A DNA stretch of 64,000 nt from Pseudomonas graminis (GTDB lineage: Bacteria > Pseudomonadota > Gammaproteobacteria > Pseudomonadales > Pseudomonadaceae). Positions 54,097-64,000 of the stretch are shown piece after piece. The position numbers were made by a program, and so were the translations under genes. The DNA lies in contig NZ_FOHW01000005.1 of the NCBI RefSeq assembly GCF_900111735.1, positions 62,001 to 126,000 of the forward strand. The letters are read 5' to 3'. Position 1 is the first letter of the stretch; every line of letters starts with the position of its first letter. A model generated the notes under the pieces. It was not told where the DNA came from and did no database searches. It was given only the letters and a program-made list of their open reading frames with translations.

Positions 54097-54429
54097 TCAA
54101 TTAATCATGGGGCTCATGCCTATCGAGTCCCGCGATGGGAGACCAGCTCCGGGATTGCCCATGCGGCGCTGACTTCCGCTGCGAAAGCACCGTGAACGTT
54201 CGTTACGGACATCATAGAACAGCTGTGTGGCCTGCTCGCCAGTCAGAGTCCCTTCTGTTCGTGCCTGCTCGATCCGAGCGAGCAGCGCGTCACACTCATC
54301 TTCCAGTCTGGGCCGGTCGACCTTATGCAGATCGTTTATGGATTGCTTGAGAGCATCGAGCATATGGATCACCTGGATCGCGCTTTCCCTGGGGTCACTG
54401 CGAAGTGCAGACATGAAGCATTGCAACAT
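54097..54429 (-). CDS. Small hypothetical protein coupled to the MCP gene
   Basis: 110-aa mainly helical, charged protein (LDALKQSINDLHKVDRPRLE, then LLARIEQARTEGTLTGEQATQLFYDVRNERS) of unrecognised family. Its ATG is 3 nt after the MCP stop, so coupled translation is likely. A shorter start at 54414 is also possible. The last 30 residues look disordered. Its association with a chemotaxis-type protein suggests an accessory role, which is inference. Confidence 0.5.
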   Translation of the reverse strand: MLQCFMSALRSDPRESAIQVIHMLDALKQSINDLHKVDRPRLEDECDALLARIEQARTEGTLTGEQATQLFYDVRNERSRCFRSGSQRRMGNPGAGLPSRDSIGMSPMIN

Positions 54430-54432
54430 TCA

Positions 54433-55764
54433 TTACTGTCCGGCTTGACCTGAGAACTGCTCAACGGCGACCACAACACTCTTGGCACCTTGCTGAATGT
54501 CCTTGATCACCTCGTCCGCCTCACTCGCCAAATCCAGCGCCGCACCGGCCTGCTGTCTGCTTTTTCCGATCAAGGTCACAGCGCTGGACGCCAGCACCTG
54601 ATTGTTTTTCACGACATCAAAGATTTCCGCCGTCGCTTTAGTGGTTCGAAGGGCCAGATTTCTGACCTCGTCGGCGACCACCGCAAACCCCCTGCCCTGT
54701 TCCCCGGCACGTGCCGCTTCGATTGCTGCGTTCAGGGCCAACAGATTGGTCTGGTCCGCGATGCTGCCGATGGTTTTGACGATGGTGCCGATTTCCTGGC
54801 TCTGGGCATCCAGTGCTTCAATGCCATGGGCCGCATCTTCCATCAAGGCAGAAAGCGTATTGAGGGTCGTGACCGTGTTCTGAATGACTTCGCGACCTTG
54901 CTGTGCGCTGGCATTGGTCCGAACCGACGTCCCGTGGGCCATGCCGGCTGCTTCGGAGACAGCGCGTTCGCGGGTGACCTGGTCGGTAATAACGGTGGCT
55001 AATTTGGCAATCTTGTACAGCTTGCCATTGGCATCCACGATTGGATTGTAGGAAGCCTCCAGCCATACCTCGTTGCCATGTTTATCGACTCGGCAAAACC
55101 TTCCCGCGACATAGGATGCCTGTCTAAGGGTCTGCCAAAACCGATCGTATTCCTCTGACTGAGCGTCGGATGGCACGCAAAAGATTCGGTGGTGCTTGCC
55201 CAGGATTTGGGGAAGCGTATAGCCCATAGCCTCGAGAAAATTCTGATTGGCTGTCAGCACTAACCCATCCAGAGAAAACTCGATAACGGCCGTGGAGCGC
55301 ATCAACGCCCCCACCAGTGCTTCGTTCTCCCTGGAAGCTTCAATGGTTCTCGTCAGCACGCTTGAATACATGACGATTCGTTCGACTCGCCCACTCTCAC
55401 CCGCGAAAGGTATAACCATTGCCCGTAGCCAGACGTGTCGACCGTCGTGGCTGCACAGGCGCAAGGTACCGCTGTAATGCTTGCCTTCGGCGATTGCATC
55501 CAATGCGCGACGCTGATGGACATCGCCCTGCAGTTCAGAGGGACTGAATTCACGCAGGGTTCGACCGACCAATTCAGCCTGTTTGAATCCCAACTCTTTC
55601 TCGAACTGAGCATTCACCTCCAGGATGACGCCTCCCGCATCCAGAGTGACGGACACGGTTTCGAGATCCAGAGTTGCCTTTACCTGCTCCAGGGCTCCCA
55701 GCTGTTTTTCCAATTGCTGGATTCTATTTTTCAACCGGGTATTGAACATGAGGGCCGCTCGCAT
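54433..55764 (-). CDS. Soluble PAS-PAS-MCP signal transducer (BdlA-like)
   Basis: 443-aa cytoplasmic methyl-accepting-type protein without membrane segments. A short coiled-coil (about 8-30) leads to two PAS domains (about 35-145 and 155-265) and an MCP signalling domain (about 270-440) with the hairpin-tip motif [38 protein letters not shown]. The layout matches BdlA of P. aeruginosa (417 aa), which senses redox/c-di-GMP state and triggers biofilm dispersion. The start is either 55764 or 55749; neither has a strong ribosome-binding site. Followed by a tightly coupled small gene. Confidence 0.87.
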   Translation of the reverse strand: MRAALMFNTRLKNRIQQLEKQLGALEQVKATLDLETVSVTLDAGGVILEVNAQFEKELGFKQAELVGRTLREFSPSELQGDVHQRRALDAIAEGKHYSGTLRLCSHDGRHVWLRAMVIPFAGESGRVERIVMYSSVLTRTIEASRENEALVGALMRSTAVIEFSLDGLVLTANQNFLEAMGYTLPQILGKHHRIFCVPSDAQSEEYDRFWQTLRQASYVAGRFCRVDKHGNEVWLEASYNPIVDANGKLYKIAKLATVITDQVTRERAVSEAAGMAHGTSVRTNASAQQGREVIQNTVTTLNTLSALMEDAAHGIEALDAQSQEIGTIVKTIGSIADQTNLLALNAAIEAARAGEQGRGFAVVADEVRNLALRTTKATAEIFDVVKNNQVLASSAVTLIGKSRQQAGAALDLASEADEVIKDIQQGAKSVVVAVEQFSGQAGQ

Positions 55765-55931
55765 TGACTTGAGAAGCTATCGACGCAGCGAGCGAAACCT
55801 TGAGCAGCATGGCCAGCATAATGATGGCCGGTAGAGATCAAGCATTCAATCCAGCGTGTAGGCCCTCCTTTGCCTACACATCAACATCCTGCGAATGCTC
55901 TGAAGCTCAAGAACAGTAGGCTGTGGATAAC

Positions 55932-57767
55932 TTATTCCACCGTCACAGACTTCGCCAGATTGCGCGGCTGATCCACATCCGTACCCTTCAGCACTGCCAC
56001 GTAGTACGAGAGCAGTTGCAGCGGGATGGTGTACAGAATCGGCGTCAGGGCGTCGAGGATGTGGGGCATGGAAACCACATGGGTGCCCTCCCCGTTGACC
56101 ATGCCGGCCTGTTCGTCAGCGAAGACAATCAGCTCGCCGCCCCGCGCACGCACTTCCTGCAGGTTGGACTTCAGCTTTTCCAGCAGCTCGTTGTTAGGTG
56201 CCACGGTGACAACAGGCATGTCGCTGTCCACCAGTGCCAACGGGCCGTGTTTCAGTTCGCCGGCCGGATAAGCTTCGGCGTGAATGTAGGAAATCTCCTT
56301 GAGCTTCAACGCCCCTTCCATCGCCACCGGGAATTGCGCGCCACGGCCCAGGAACAGGGTGTGATTCTTCTCGGCGAACAGTTCGGCGATTTTCTCCACG
56401 GTCGTGTCCATTGCCAGCGCTTCACCCAGGCGGGTCGGCAGGCGGCGCAGTTCTTCGACTAGTTCTGCTTCCACGCCAGCGCCCAGCGTGCCTTTGACCT
56501 GACCCAGTGATAGCGTCAGCAGCATCAGCGCGACCAACTGGGTGGTGAAGGCCTTGGTAGAGGCGACGCCGATTTCCGGGCCGGCCTGAGTGAGCAGGGT
56601 CAGATCGGATTCACGCACCAGCGAACTGATGCCCACGTTGCAGATCGCCAGGCTGGCAAGGAAACCCAGTTCCTTGGCATTGCGCAGCGCGGCCAGGGTA
56701 TCGGCGGTCTCGCCGGACTGGGAGATCGAAACGAACAGCGTGTCCGGCTGGACCACGACTTTGCGGTAGCGGAATTCGCTGGCGACTTCGACCTGGCAGG
56801 GAATGCCGGCGAGACCTTCGAGCCAGTAACGCGCGACCATGCCGGCGTGATAGCTGGTGCCGCAGGCGACGATTTGCACGTTGCGTACTTTGGCGAACAG
56901 CTCCGCCGCTTGCGGCCCGAACGCCTGCACCAGCACCTGCTGCTGACCGAGACGGCCTTCCAGGGTCCGCTGCACGACTTTTGGCTGCTCGTGGATTTCC
57001 TTGAGCATGAAGTGGCGGTACTCACCTTTGTCCGCCGCTTCTGCGCCCTCGTGATACTGGACGATCTCACGCTCGACAGGCAGGCCGGATGCGTCCCAGA
57101 TCTGCACGCTGTCGCGACGGATCTCGGCGATGTCGCCCTCTTCCAGGTACATGAAACGGTCCGTAACCTGACGCAACGCCAGCTGATCGGAGGCGAGGAA
57201 GTTTTCCCCAAGGCCCAGACCGACCACCAGCGGACTGCCACTGCGAGCGGCAATCAGGCGATCCGGTTGCTGTGCGCTGATGACCGCAAGTCCATAAGCG
57301 CCGTGCAGTTCCTTGACCGTAGCCTTCAGAGCAGCGGCCAGATCGGGCGTGTCCTGGAGTTTATGGTGCAGCAGGTGGACGATGACTTCGGTGTCCGTGT
57401 CAGACGTGAACACGTAACCAAGACCCTTCAGACGCTCGCGAAGCGGCTCATGGTTTTCGATGATGCCGTTATGCACCACCGCCAGTTGCTCGTTCGAAAA
57501 ATGTGGGTGAGCGTTACGCTCCAACGGTGCTCCGTGGGTGGCCCAACGGGTGTGGGCAATACCGAGGCGGCCTGCGACCGGCTCACCGGCGAGTGCCCGC
57601 TCCAGTTCGTTGACCTTGCCAACCGTGCGGCGACGCTCTAGCACCCCGGCGTTGTTTAATAACGCTACGCCAGCGCTGTCGTAGCCGCGGTATTCCAGGC
57701 GCTTGAGGCCCTCCAGCAGGATCGCAGTAACATTCCGTTCAGCAACAGCGCCGACAATTCCACACAT
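55932..57767 (-). CDS. glmS: Glutamine-fructose-6-phosphate aminotransferase
   Basis: 611-aa enzyme making glucosamine-6-phosphate from fructose-6-phosphate and glutamine, the first step to UDP-GlcNAc for peptidoglycan and LPS. Cys2 of [12 protein letters not shown] is the glutaminase nucleophile, the N-terminal glutaminase domain covers about 1-240, and two SIS isomerase domains cover about 280-420 and 455-600. It follows glmR by 9 bp on the same strand. No glmS ribozyme-like structure is evident in the short gap, as expected in Gram-negatives. A TTATCCACA 9-mer lies just after the stop. Confidence 0.96.
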   Translation of the reverse strand: MCGIVGAVAERNVTAILLEGLKRLEYRGYDSAGVALLNNAGVLERRRTVGKVNELERALAGEPVAGRLGIAHTRWATHGAPLERNAHPHFSNEQLAVVHNGIIENHEPLRERLKGLGYVFTSDTDTEVIVHLLHHKLQDTPDLAAALKATVKELHGAYGLAVISAQQPDRLIAARSGSPLVVGLGLGENFLASDQLALRQVTDRFMYLEEGDIAEIRRDSVQIWDASGLPVEREIVQYHEGAEAADKGEYRHFMLKEIHEQPKVVQRTLEGRLGQQQVLVQAFGPQAAELFAKVRNVQIVACGTSYHAGMVARYWLEGLAGIPCQVEVASEFRYRKVVVQPDTLFVSISQSGETADTLAALRNAKELGFLASLAICNVGISSLVRESDLTLLTQAGPEIGVASTKAFTTQLVALMLLTLSLGQVKGTLGAGVEAELVEELRRLPTRLGEALAMDTTVEKIAELFAEKNHTLFLGRGAQFPVAMEGALKLKEISYIHAEAYPAGELKHGPLALVDSDMPVVTVAPNNELLEKLKSNLQEVRARGGELIVFADEQAGMVNGEGTHVVSMPHILDALTPILYTIPLQLLSYYVAVLKGTDVDQPRNLAKSVTVE

Positions 57768-57776
57768 GGTCTTCTC

Positions 57777-58544
57777 CTAGGAAACAGCAGCGCAAATCAA
57801 GGTTACGCCGCGAGCCTGAATTTGTTCGCGCGCCTCTTGAGGCAGGCGGTCATCGGTAATAAGGGTATGGACGCTGCTCCAGGGCAGCTCCAGATTGGGA
57901 ATCTTGCGACCGACCTTGTCGGCCTCGACCATCACGATCACTTCCCGGGCGACCTCGGCCATCACCCGGCTGAGGCCGAGCAGTTCGTTGAATGTGGTTG
58001 TACCGCGGGTCAGATCAATGCCGTCGGCGCCGATGAACAGCTGATCGAAGTCGTAGGAACGCAGCACCTGTTCAGCCACCTGGCCCTGAAACGACTCTGA
58101 ATGCGGGTCCCACGTCCCGCCGGTCATTAGCAGGACCGGCTCGTGCTCCAGTTCACCCAGCGCGTTGGCGACGTGCAGGGAATTGGTCATCACCACGAGG
58201 CCCGGCTGTAGGCCCAGCTCCGGAATCATCGCAGCCGTGGTACTGCCGCTGTCGATGATGATCCGTGCGTGTTCCCGAATGCGGGCAACAGCGGCGCGGG
58301 CGATGGCTTGTTTGAACCTGGACACAGGCTGGCCGGGTTCGCCGATCAATTCCTGGGGCATGGTGATGGCGCCGCCATAACGACGCAGCAGCAGCCCGTT
58401 ACTTTCAAGTGCGGCCAGATCCTTCCTGACGGTCACCTCGGAGGTTTCAAACCGCTTGGCCAACTCATCCACACTCACCTCGCCCCGCTCATTGAGCAAA
58501 GCAAGGATGTTGTGGCGGCGCTGAGGCGTATTACGTTTCGACAT
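57777..58544 (-). CDS. glmR: DeoR-family regulator of amino-sugar genes
   Basis: 255-aa DeoR-type regulator: N-terminal helix-turn-helix (about 1-60, VSVDELAKRFETSEVTVRKDLAALE) and a C-terminal sugar-phosphate-sensing domain (about 75-240, IIIDSGSTTAAMIPEL and the GADGIDLTRGTTTF loop). It lies directly upstream of glmS, matching GlmR (PA5550) of P. aeruginosa, which controls glmS and affects antibiotic resistance and virulence. Candidate operator repeats lie just upstream (58565-58600), suggesting autoregulation. Start 58544 is preferred over an upstream alternative. Confidence 0.9.
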   Translation of the reverse strand: MSKRNTPQRRHNILALLNERGEVSVDELAKRFETSEVTVRKDLAALESNGLLLRRYGGAITMPQELIGEPGQPVSRFKQAIARAAVARIREHARIIIDSGSTTAAMIPELGLQPGLVVMTNSLHVANALGELEHEPVLLMTGGTWDPHSESFQGQVAEQVLRSYDFDQLFIGADGIDLTRGTTTFNELLGLSRVMAEVAREVIVMVEADKVGRKIPNLELPWSSVHTLITDDRLPQEAREQIQARGVTLICAAVS

Positions 58545-58555
58545 AGTGATCTTAA

Positions 58556-58600
58556 GTTTCGATTCGAAAGTTAACGAACGCAATGAAAGCTCATCGAAAG
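58556..58600. promoter_or_regulatory. Helically phased CGAAAG repeats upstream of glmR
   Basis: CGAAAG at 58565, CGAACG at 58575, TGAAAG at 58584 and CGAAAG at 58595 are spaced about one helical turn (9-11 bp), with TTTCG at 58556-58560 in opposite orientation. DeoR-family proteins often bind TTTCG/CGAAA repeats, so this is a candidate GlmR operator just upstream of its own start. Confidence 0.55.
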
Positions 58601-58675
58601 ATATACGTCAAGGGGGAATGGGTATAGGGGAGGATGAAATAGGATGTGTTTGAACGATTTCCGCTCACACACCAG

Positions 58676-58705
58676 CATCGGCTGCCTGCTTGGTAGCAGC
58701 CGATG
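58676..58705 (-). terminator. Hairpin downstream of glmU
   Basis: CATCGGCTGC (58676-58685) and GCAGCCGATG (58696-58705) pair perfectly over 10 bp with a 10-nt loop, 16 nt past the glmU stop. There is no T-run after it on the minus strand; it may end or stabilise the glmU transcript. Confidence 0.5.
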
Positions 58706-58720
58706 TGACCTAGGGATAAC

Positions 58721-60088
58721 TCAATCTTTCTTGGTTTTCACCGGGCGCTTCCAGCCTTCGATGTTGCGTTGACGCGCACGGGCGACCGCAAGCTGTTCGG
58801 CAGGTACGTCCTGATTGATCGTGGAGCCGGCGGCAGTGGTAGCGCCCGACGCGATGTGCACAGGGGCAACCAGCGAGTTATTCGAGCCGATGAACACGTC
58901 CTCGCCCATTATCGTCTTGTGCTTGTTGGCGCCATCGTAGTTGCACGTGATGGTGCCGGCGCCAACGTTGGTGCGCGCGCCGATGACTGCATCACCCAAG
59001 TAGGTCAGATGACCTGCCTTGGCACCCTCCCCCAGATGGGCATTCTTCAATTCGACGAAGTTACCCACATGAGCGCGGGCATCGAGCACGCTGCCCGGGC
59101 GCAGACGGGCGAATGGCCCTGCATCCGCACCTTCGCCAACGATCGCGCCTTCAAGATGACTGTTCGCCTTGATGATTGCGCCTTTGCGCAAGGTGCTGTC
59201 CTTGATCACGCAGTTCGGCCCGATCGAGACGTCGTCCTCGATGACCACTCGCCCTTCAAGGATGACGTTCACATCGATCATCACGTCGCGGCCCGTGGTG
59301 ACGTCGCCACGAACGTCAAAACGCGCCGGGTCGCGCAGCGTGACGCCCAACGCCATGAGTCGGCGGGCTTCGCGTTGCTGGTAATGACGCTCGAGCTCGG
59401 CAAGCTGTTTACGATCATTGGCGCCCTGCACTTCCATCGCATCATCAGGCTGGGCAGTTGCGACCACCAGGCCGTCGTTGACGGCCATGGCAATCACGTC
59501 AGTCAGGTAATACTCACCCTGAACATTGTTGTTGGAGAGGCGGCCCAGCCAGTCTGCCAGTCGCTTGCCGGGTACGGCGAGAATACCGGTGTTTCCTTCC
59601 TTGATCGCCTTCTGCGCTTCGGTTGCATCCTTGTGCTCGACGATAGCGCTGACGCGGTGGTGCGTATCACGAACGATCCGACCATAGCCGGTCGGGTCAT
59701 CCAGCGTGACTGTCAGCAGGCCCAGTTGTTGATCGTTTGCCAAGGCAAGCAATCGGTGCAGGGTCTCCACTTTTATAAGCGGGACATCGCCGTAAAGAAT
59801 CAGCACCGTTTCAGCGGTCAACACCGGCAGCGCTTGCGCCACTGCATGGCCTGTCCCCAACTGTTTGTCCTGCAGAACAAAACTCAGATCATCGCTGGCC
59901 AGTTGCTCGCGGACTCGCTCGGCGCCATGGCCAATAACCACATGAATGCCTTTTGGGAAAAGCTGGCGTGCACTGTGGATGACGTGGCCGAGCATCGATT
60001 TGCCGGCCACCGGATGCAAGACCTTGGGCAGAGCGGAACGCATGCGAGTGCCCTGACCCGCGGCGAGAATGACGATATCGAGAGACAT
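58721..60088 (-). CDS. glmU: Bifunctional GlcNAc-1-P uridylyltransferase/GlcN-1-P acetyltransferase
   Basis: 455-aa enzyme of UDP-GlcNAc synthesis. The N-terminal uridylyltransferase domain (about 1-230) has the pyrophosphorylase motif [21 protein letters not shown] at 6-26; the C-terminal left-handed beta-helix (about 250-445) has hexapeptide repeats. Residues in [26 protein letters not shown] lie at the acetyl-CoA/trimer interface. It works with GlmS encoded nearby. Its own transcript is separated from the atp operon by a terminator. Confidence 0.95.
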   Translation of the reverse strand: MSLDIVILAAGQGTRMRSALPKVLHPVAGKSMLGHVIHSARQLFPKGIHVVIGHGAERVREQLASDDLSFVLQDKQLGTGHAVAQALPVLTAETVLILYGDVPLIKVETLHRLLALANDQQLGLLTVTLDDPTGYGRIVRDTHHRVSAIVEHKDATEAQKAIKEGNTGILAVPGKRLADWLGRLSNNNVQGEYYLTDVIAMAVNDGLVVATAQPDDAMEVQGANDRKQLAELERHYQQREARRLMALGVTLRDPARFDVRGDVTTGRDVMIDVNVILEGRVVIEDDVSIGPNCVIKDSTLRKGAIIKANSHLEGAIVGEGADAGPFARLRPGSVLDARAHVGNFVELKNAHLGEGAKAGHLTYLGDAVIGARTNVGAGTITCNYDGANKHKTIMGEDVFIGSNNSLVAPVHIASGATTAAGSTINQDVPAEQLAVARARQRNIEGWKRPVKTKKD

Positions 60089-60155
60089 GAAGGGATTCCA
60101 GACGAGCAGGCCACATTAGCCGGGCTGATAATTCAGGCGAGATAGCCGAAAAAAG

Positions 60156-60182
60156 AAAAAGGGTAGCCGAGGCTACCCTTTT
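60156..60182 (-). terminator. Terminator of the atp operon
   Basis: GGGTAGCC (60161-60168) and GGCTACCC (60171-60178) form a tight stem. On the minus strand it ends in TTTTT and then a second T-run. It lies 27 bp past atpC. Confidence 0.9.
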
Positions 60183-60209
60183 ACTCAATCGCGCAACGAG
60201 CCGTCGGTG

Positions 60210-60635
60210 TTAGCCGCCGAACTTCTTGCGAATTTGCTGAACGGTGCGCAGCTGAGCTGCGGCCTCCGCCAGACGTGCAGCAGCAGATCCGTAATCGAAA
60301 TCTGCGCCTTTTTCATTCAGAGCACGCTCGGCAGCCTTGACGGCTTCCTGAGCTGAGGCTTCGTCCAGATCAGCAGCACGTTGCACGGTATCGGCAAGCA
60401 CTTTGACCATGTTCGGTTGAACCTCAAGGAAACCACCGGAGATGTAAAACACCTCGGCTTCGCCACCCTGCTTGATCAGGCGGATCGGACCCGGCTTCAG
60501 ATCGGTGATCAACGGTGCGTGACCTGGAGCAATACCGATATCACCCAGGTTACCGTGTGCAATCACCATCTCGACCAGACCGGAGAAAATCTCTCCTTCC
60601 GCGCTGACGATATCGCAATGGACTGTCATAGCCAT
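60210..60635 (-). CDS. atpC: F1 ATP synthase epsilon subunit
   Basis: 141-aa epsilon subunit of the F1 sector on the cytoplasmic face of the membrane. The N-terminal beta-sandwich (about 1-88, [19 protein letters not shown] and [18 protein letters not shown]) is followed by the two-helix C-terminal arm (about 90-141) that regulates ATPase activity. Last gene of the atp operon, 44 bp after atpD, and followed by a strong terminator. Confidence 0.96.
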   Translation of the reverse strand: MAMTVHCDIVSAEGEIFSGLVEMVIAHGNLGDIGIAPGHAPLITDLKPGPIRLIKQGGEAEVFYISGGFLEVQPNMVKVLADTVQRAADLDEASAQEAVKAAERALNEKGADFDYGSAAARLAEAAAQLRTVQQIRKKFGG

Positions 60636-60679
60636 TTGCCTGCCTCAACCTGATTAGCGCCCGTTGCCGGGCGCCTGGA

Positions 60680-62945
<2,266 letters not shown>

Positions 62946-62995
62946 GTAACACCTATCAGGTTAGCAAGCGGGAGCCTCGCGGCTCCCGCTGCGGC

Positions 62996-64000
62996 TTACC
63001 AGGTTTGGGTGGCCTTGAACTTCTCGATACCGGCTTTCAGGCCAGAATCGATTTCGTCATTGAAGTCACCCTTCACGTTGATCTTCGCCATCAAATCGGC
63101 GTGATCTCGGTTGAAGTAAGCAATCAGCGCTTGTTCAAAGCTGCCAACCTTGGCGATTTCAACGTCAGTCAGGAACCCACGCTCAGCGGCATACAGCGAC
63201 AGCGACATGTCAGCAATCGACATTGGCGCATATTGCTTCTGCTTCATCAGCTCGGTAACGCGCTGACCATGCTCAAGTTGCTTACGGGTCGCTTCGTCCA
63301 AGTCAGAGGCGAACTGGGCAAATGCTGCCAGTTCACGGTACTGAGCCAGAGCGGTACGGATACCACCGGAGAGCTTCTTGATGATCTTGGTCTGAGCGGC
63401 ACCACCCACACGGGATACCGAAACACCGGCGTTCACTGCCGGGCGGATGCCGGAGTTGAACATGGCCGATTCCAGGAAGATCTGACCGTCAGTGATGGAA
63501 ATCACGTTGGTCGGAACGAACGCGGAAACGTCGCCAGCCTGGGTTTCGATGATCGGCAATGCGGTCAGTGAGCCGGTTTTGCCGGTCACTGCGCCATTGG
63601 TGAACTTCTCTACGTACTCTTCCGAAACGCGGGATGCACGCTCCAGCAGACGGGAGTGGAGATAGAACACGTCGCCTGGGTAAGCTTCACGGCCTGGTGG
63701 ACGACGCAGCAGCAGGGAGATCTGGCGATAAGCCACAGCCTGCTTGGACAGATCGTCATAAACGATCAGTGCATCTTCACCGCGGTCGCGGAAGTATTCG
63801 CCCATGGTGCAACCGGAATACGGTGCCAGGAATTGCAGCGCTGGGGATTCGGAAGCACTGGCAGCCACGATGATCGTGTTGGCCAGAGCGCCGTTCTCTT
63901 CCAGTTTGCGAACCACGTTGGCGATGGTCGATTGCTTCTGACCGATTGCTACATAGACGCAGAAGATTCCGCTGTCTTTCTGATTGATGATAGCGTCGAT
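62996..64000 (-). CDS. atpA: F1 ATP synthase alpha subunit (5' end cut by window edge)
   Basis: Last 335 codons or so of the 514-aa alpha subunit; the frame is open to the window edge, so the listing of a shorter start near 63916 is rejected. Visible are [21 protein letters not shown] (nucleotide domain), the [12 protein letters not shown] region (about 370 in the full protein) and the C-terminal helical domain ending [11 protein letters not shown]. The upstream atp genes (atpIBEFH) should continue beyond the right edge. Confidence 0.96.
   Translation of the reverse strand: MDAIINQKDSGIFCVYVAIGQKQSTIANVVRKLEENGALANTIIVAASASESPALQFLAPYSGCTMGEYFRDRGEDALIVYDDLSKQAVAYRQISLLLRRPPGREAYPGDVFYLHSRLLERASRVSEEYVEKFTNGAVTGKTGSLTALPIIETQAGDVSAFVPTNVISITDGQIFLESAMFNSGIRPAVNAGVSVSRVGGAAQTKIIKKLSGGIRTALAQYRELAAFAQFASDLDEATRKQLEHGQRVTELMKQKQYAPMSIADMSLSLYAAERGFLTDVEIAKVGSFEQALIAYFNRDHADLMAKINVKGDFNDEIDSGLKAGIEKFKATQTW

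Noticed and set aside
58769..60145. 458-codon frame antisense to glmU, and the 436-codon frame antisense to atpD (60749-62059)
   Set aside because: Shadows of highly conserved glmU and atpD.

Overview
The window is from a Pseudomonas chromosome (fluorescens/syringae-type lineage by overall feel; species not determined), close to the replication origin. Evidence: the gene neighbourhood pycB-pycA-pycR-RpiR regulator-EAL protein-uvrD and the zinc block cobW/zigA/amiA follow the order I know from P. aeruginosa PA5435-PA5443 and PA5532-PA5538. The right end carries glmS-glmR-glmU-atpCDGA, which lies beside gidAB-parAB-oriC in Pseudomonas. A perfect 16-bp parS palindrome is at 25393-25408, and REP-type repeats are present.

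Layout. 0-5 kb: 5'-truncated end of a YeeE/YedE transporter gene, a MocR regulator divergent from a PaiB/GNAT/GNAT set, and an unknown protein. 5-10.7 kb: two-subunit pyruvate carboxylase with its LysR regulator and a HexR-like regulator with a palindromic operator. 10.8-20.8 kb: EAL/degenerate-GGDEF protein, UvrD, Tim44-like protein, SMI1/KNR4 protein, CPA2 antiporter, thioesterase, PdxY, DUF3301. 20.8-25.5 kb: zinc-homeostasis block with two CobW GTPases, a Zn amidase and two Zur-like boxes, followed by parS. 25.5-41.3 kb: DUF3617, cardiolipin synthase, Cfa, a four-gene operon of three SPFH (HflK/HflC-like) proteins plus a P1B ATPase, OpgD, a Wzy-like/PslG-like polysaccharide pair, and an orphan amino-acid-binding protein.

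41.3-50.6 kb is the most interesting part: an eight-gene, mostly overlapping operon on the minus strand. In transcription order it encodes a cupin, a stand-alone methionyl-tRNA-synthetase-like enzyme, a DAO-type flavoenzyme, a cytosolic type-I periplasmic-binding-fold protein, a lysine/ornithine N-hydroxylase-like monooxygenase, SbnA-like and SbnB-like L-2,3-diaminopropionate enzymes, and a 600-aa FAD/NAD(P)-binding protein. The hydroxylase + cupin + MetRS-like + DAO set is the hydrazine (N-N bond) forming machinery known from actinobacterial s56-p1 and triacsin clusters, but the hydrazine synthetase is split into two genes and is combined with a diaminopropionate module. I infer a hydrazine/N-N-containing amino-acid metabolite pathway that I cannot match to a named product. 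A LysR regulator with TTAAG-type operators and a divergent EamA exporter lie just upstream.

50.9-64 kb: the LysR/EamA/LysR group, a BdlA-like PAS-PAS-MCP protein with a small coupled gene, glmS-glmR, glmU and the end of the atp operon (atpA runs off the window).

A DNA-level signal crosses these regions: fifteen exact DnaA-box 9-mers (TTATCCACA) by eye, eight of them inside the hydrazine operon. No tRNA, rRNA, CRISPR array, prophage or insertion sequence was seen.
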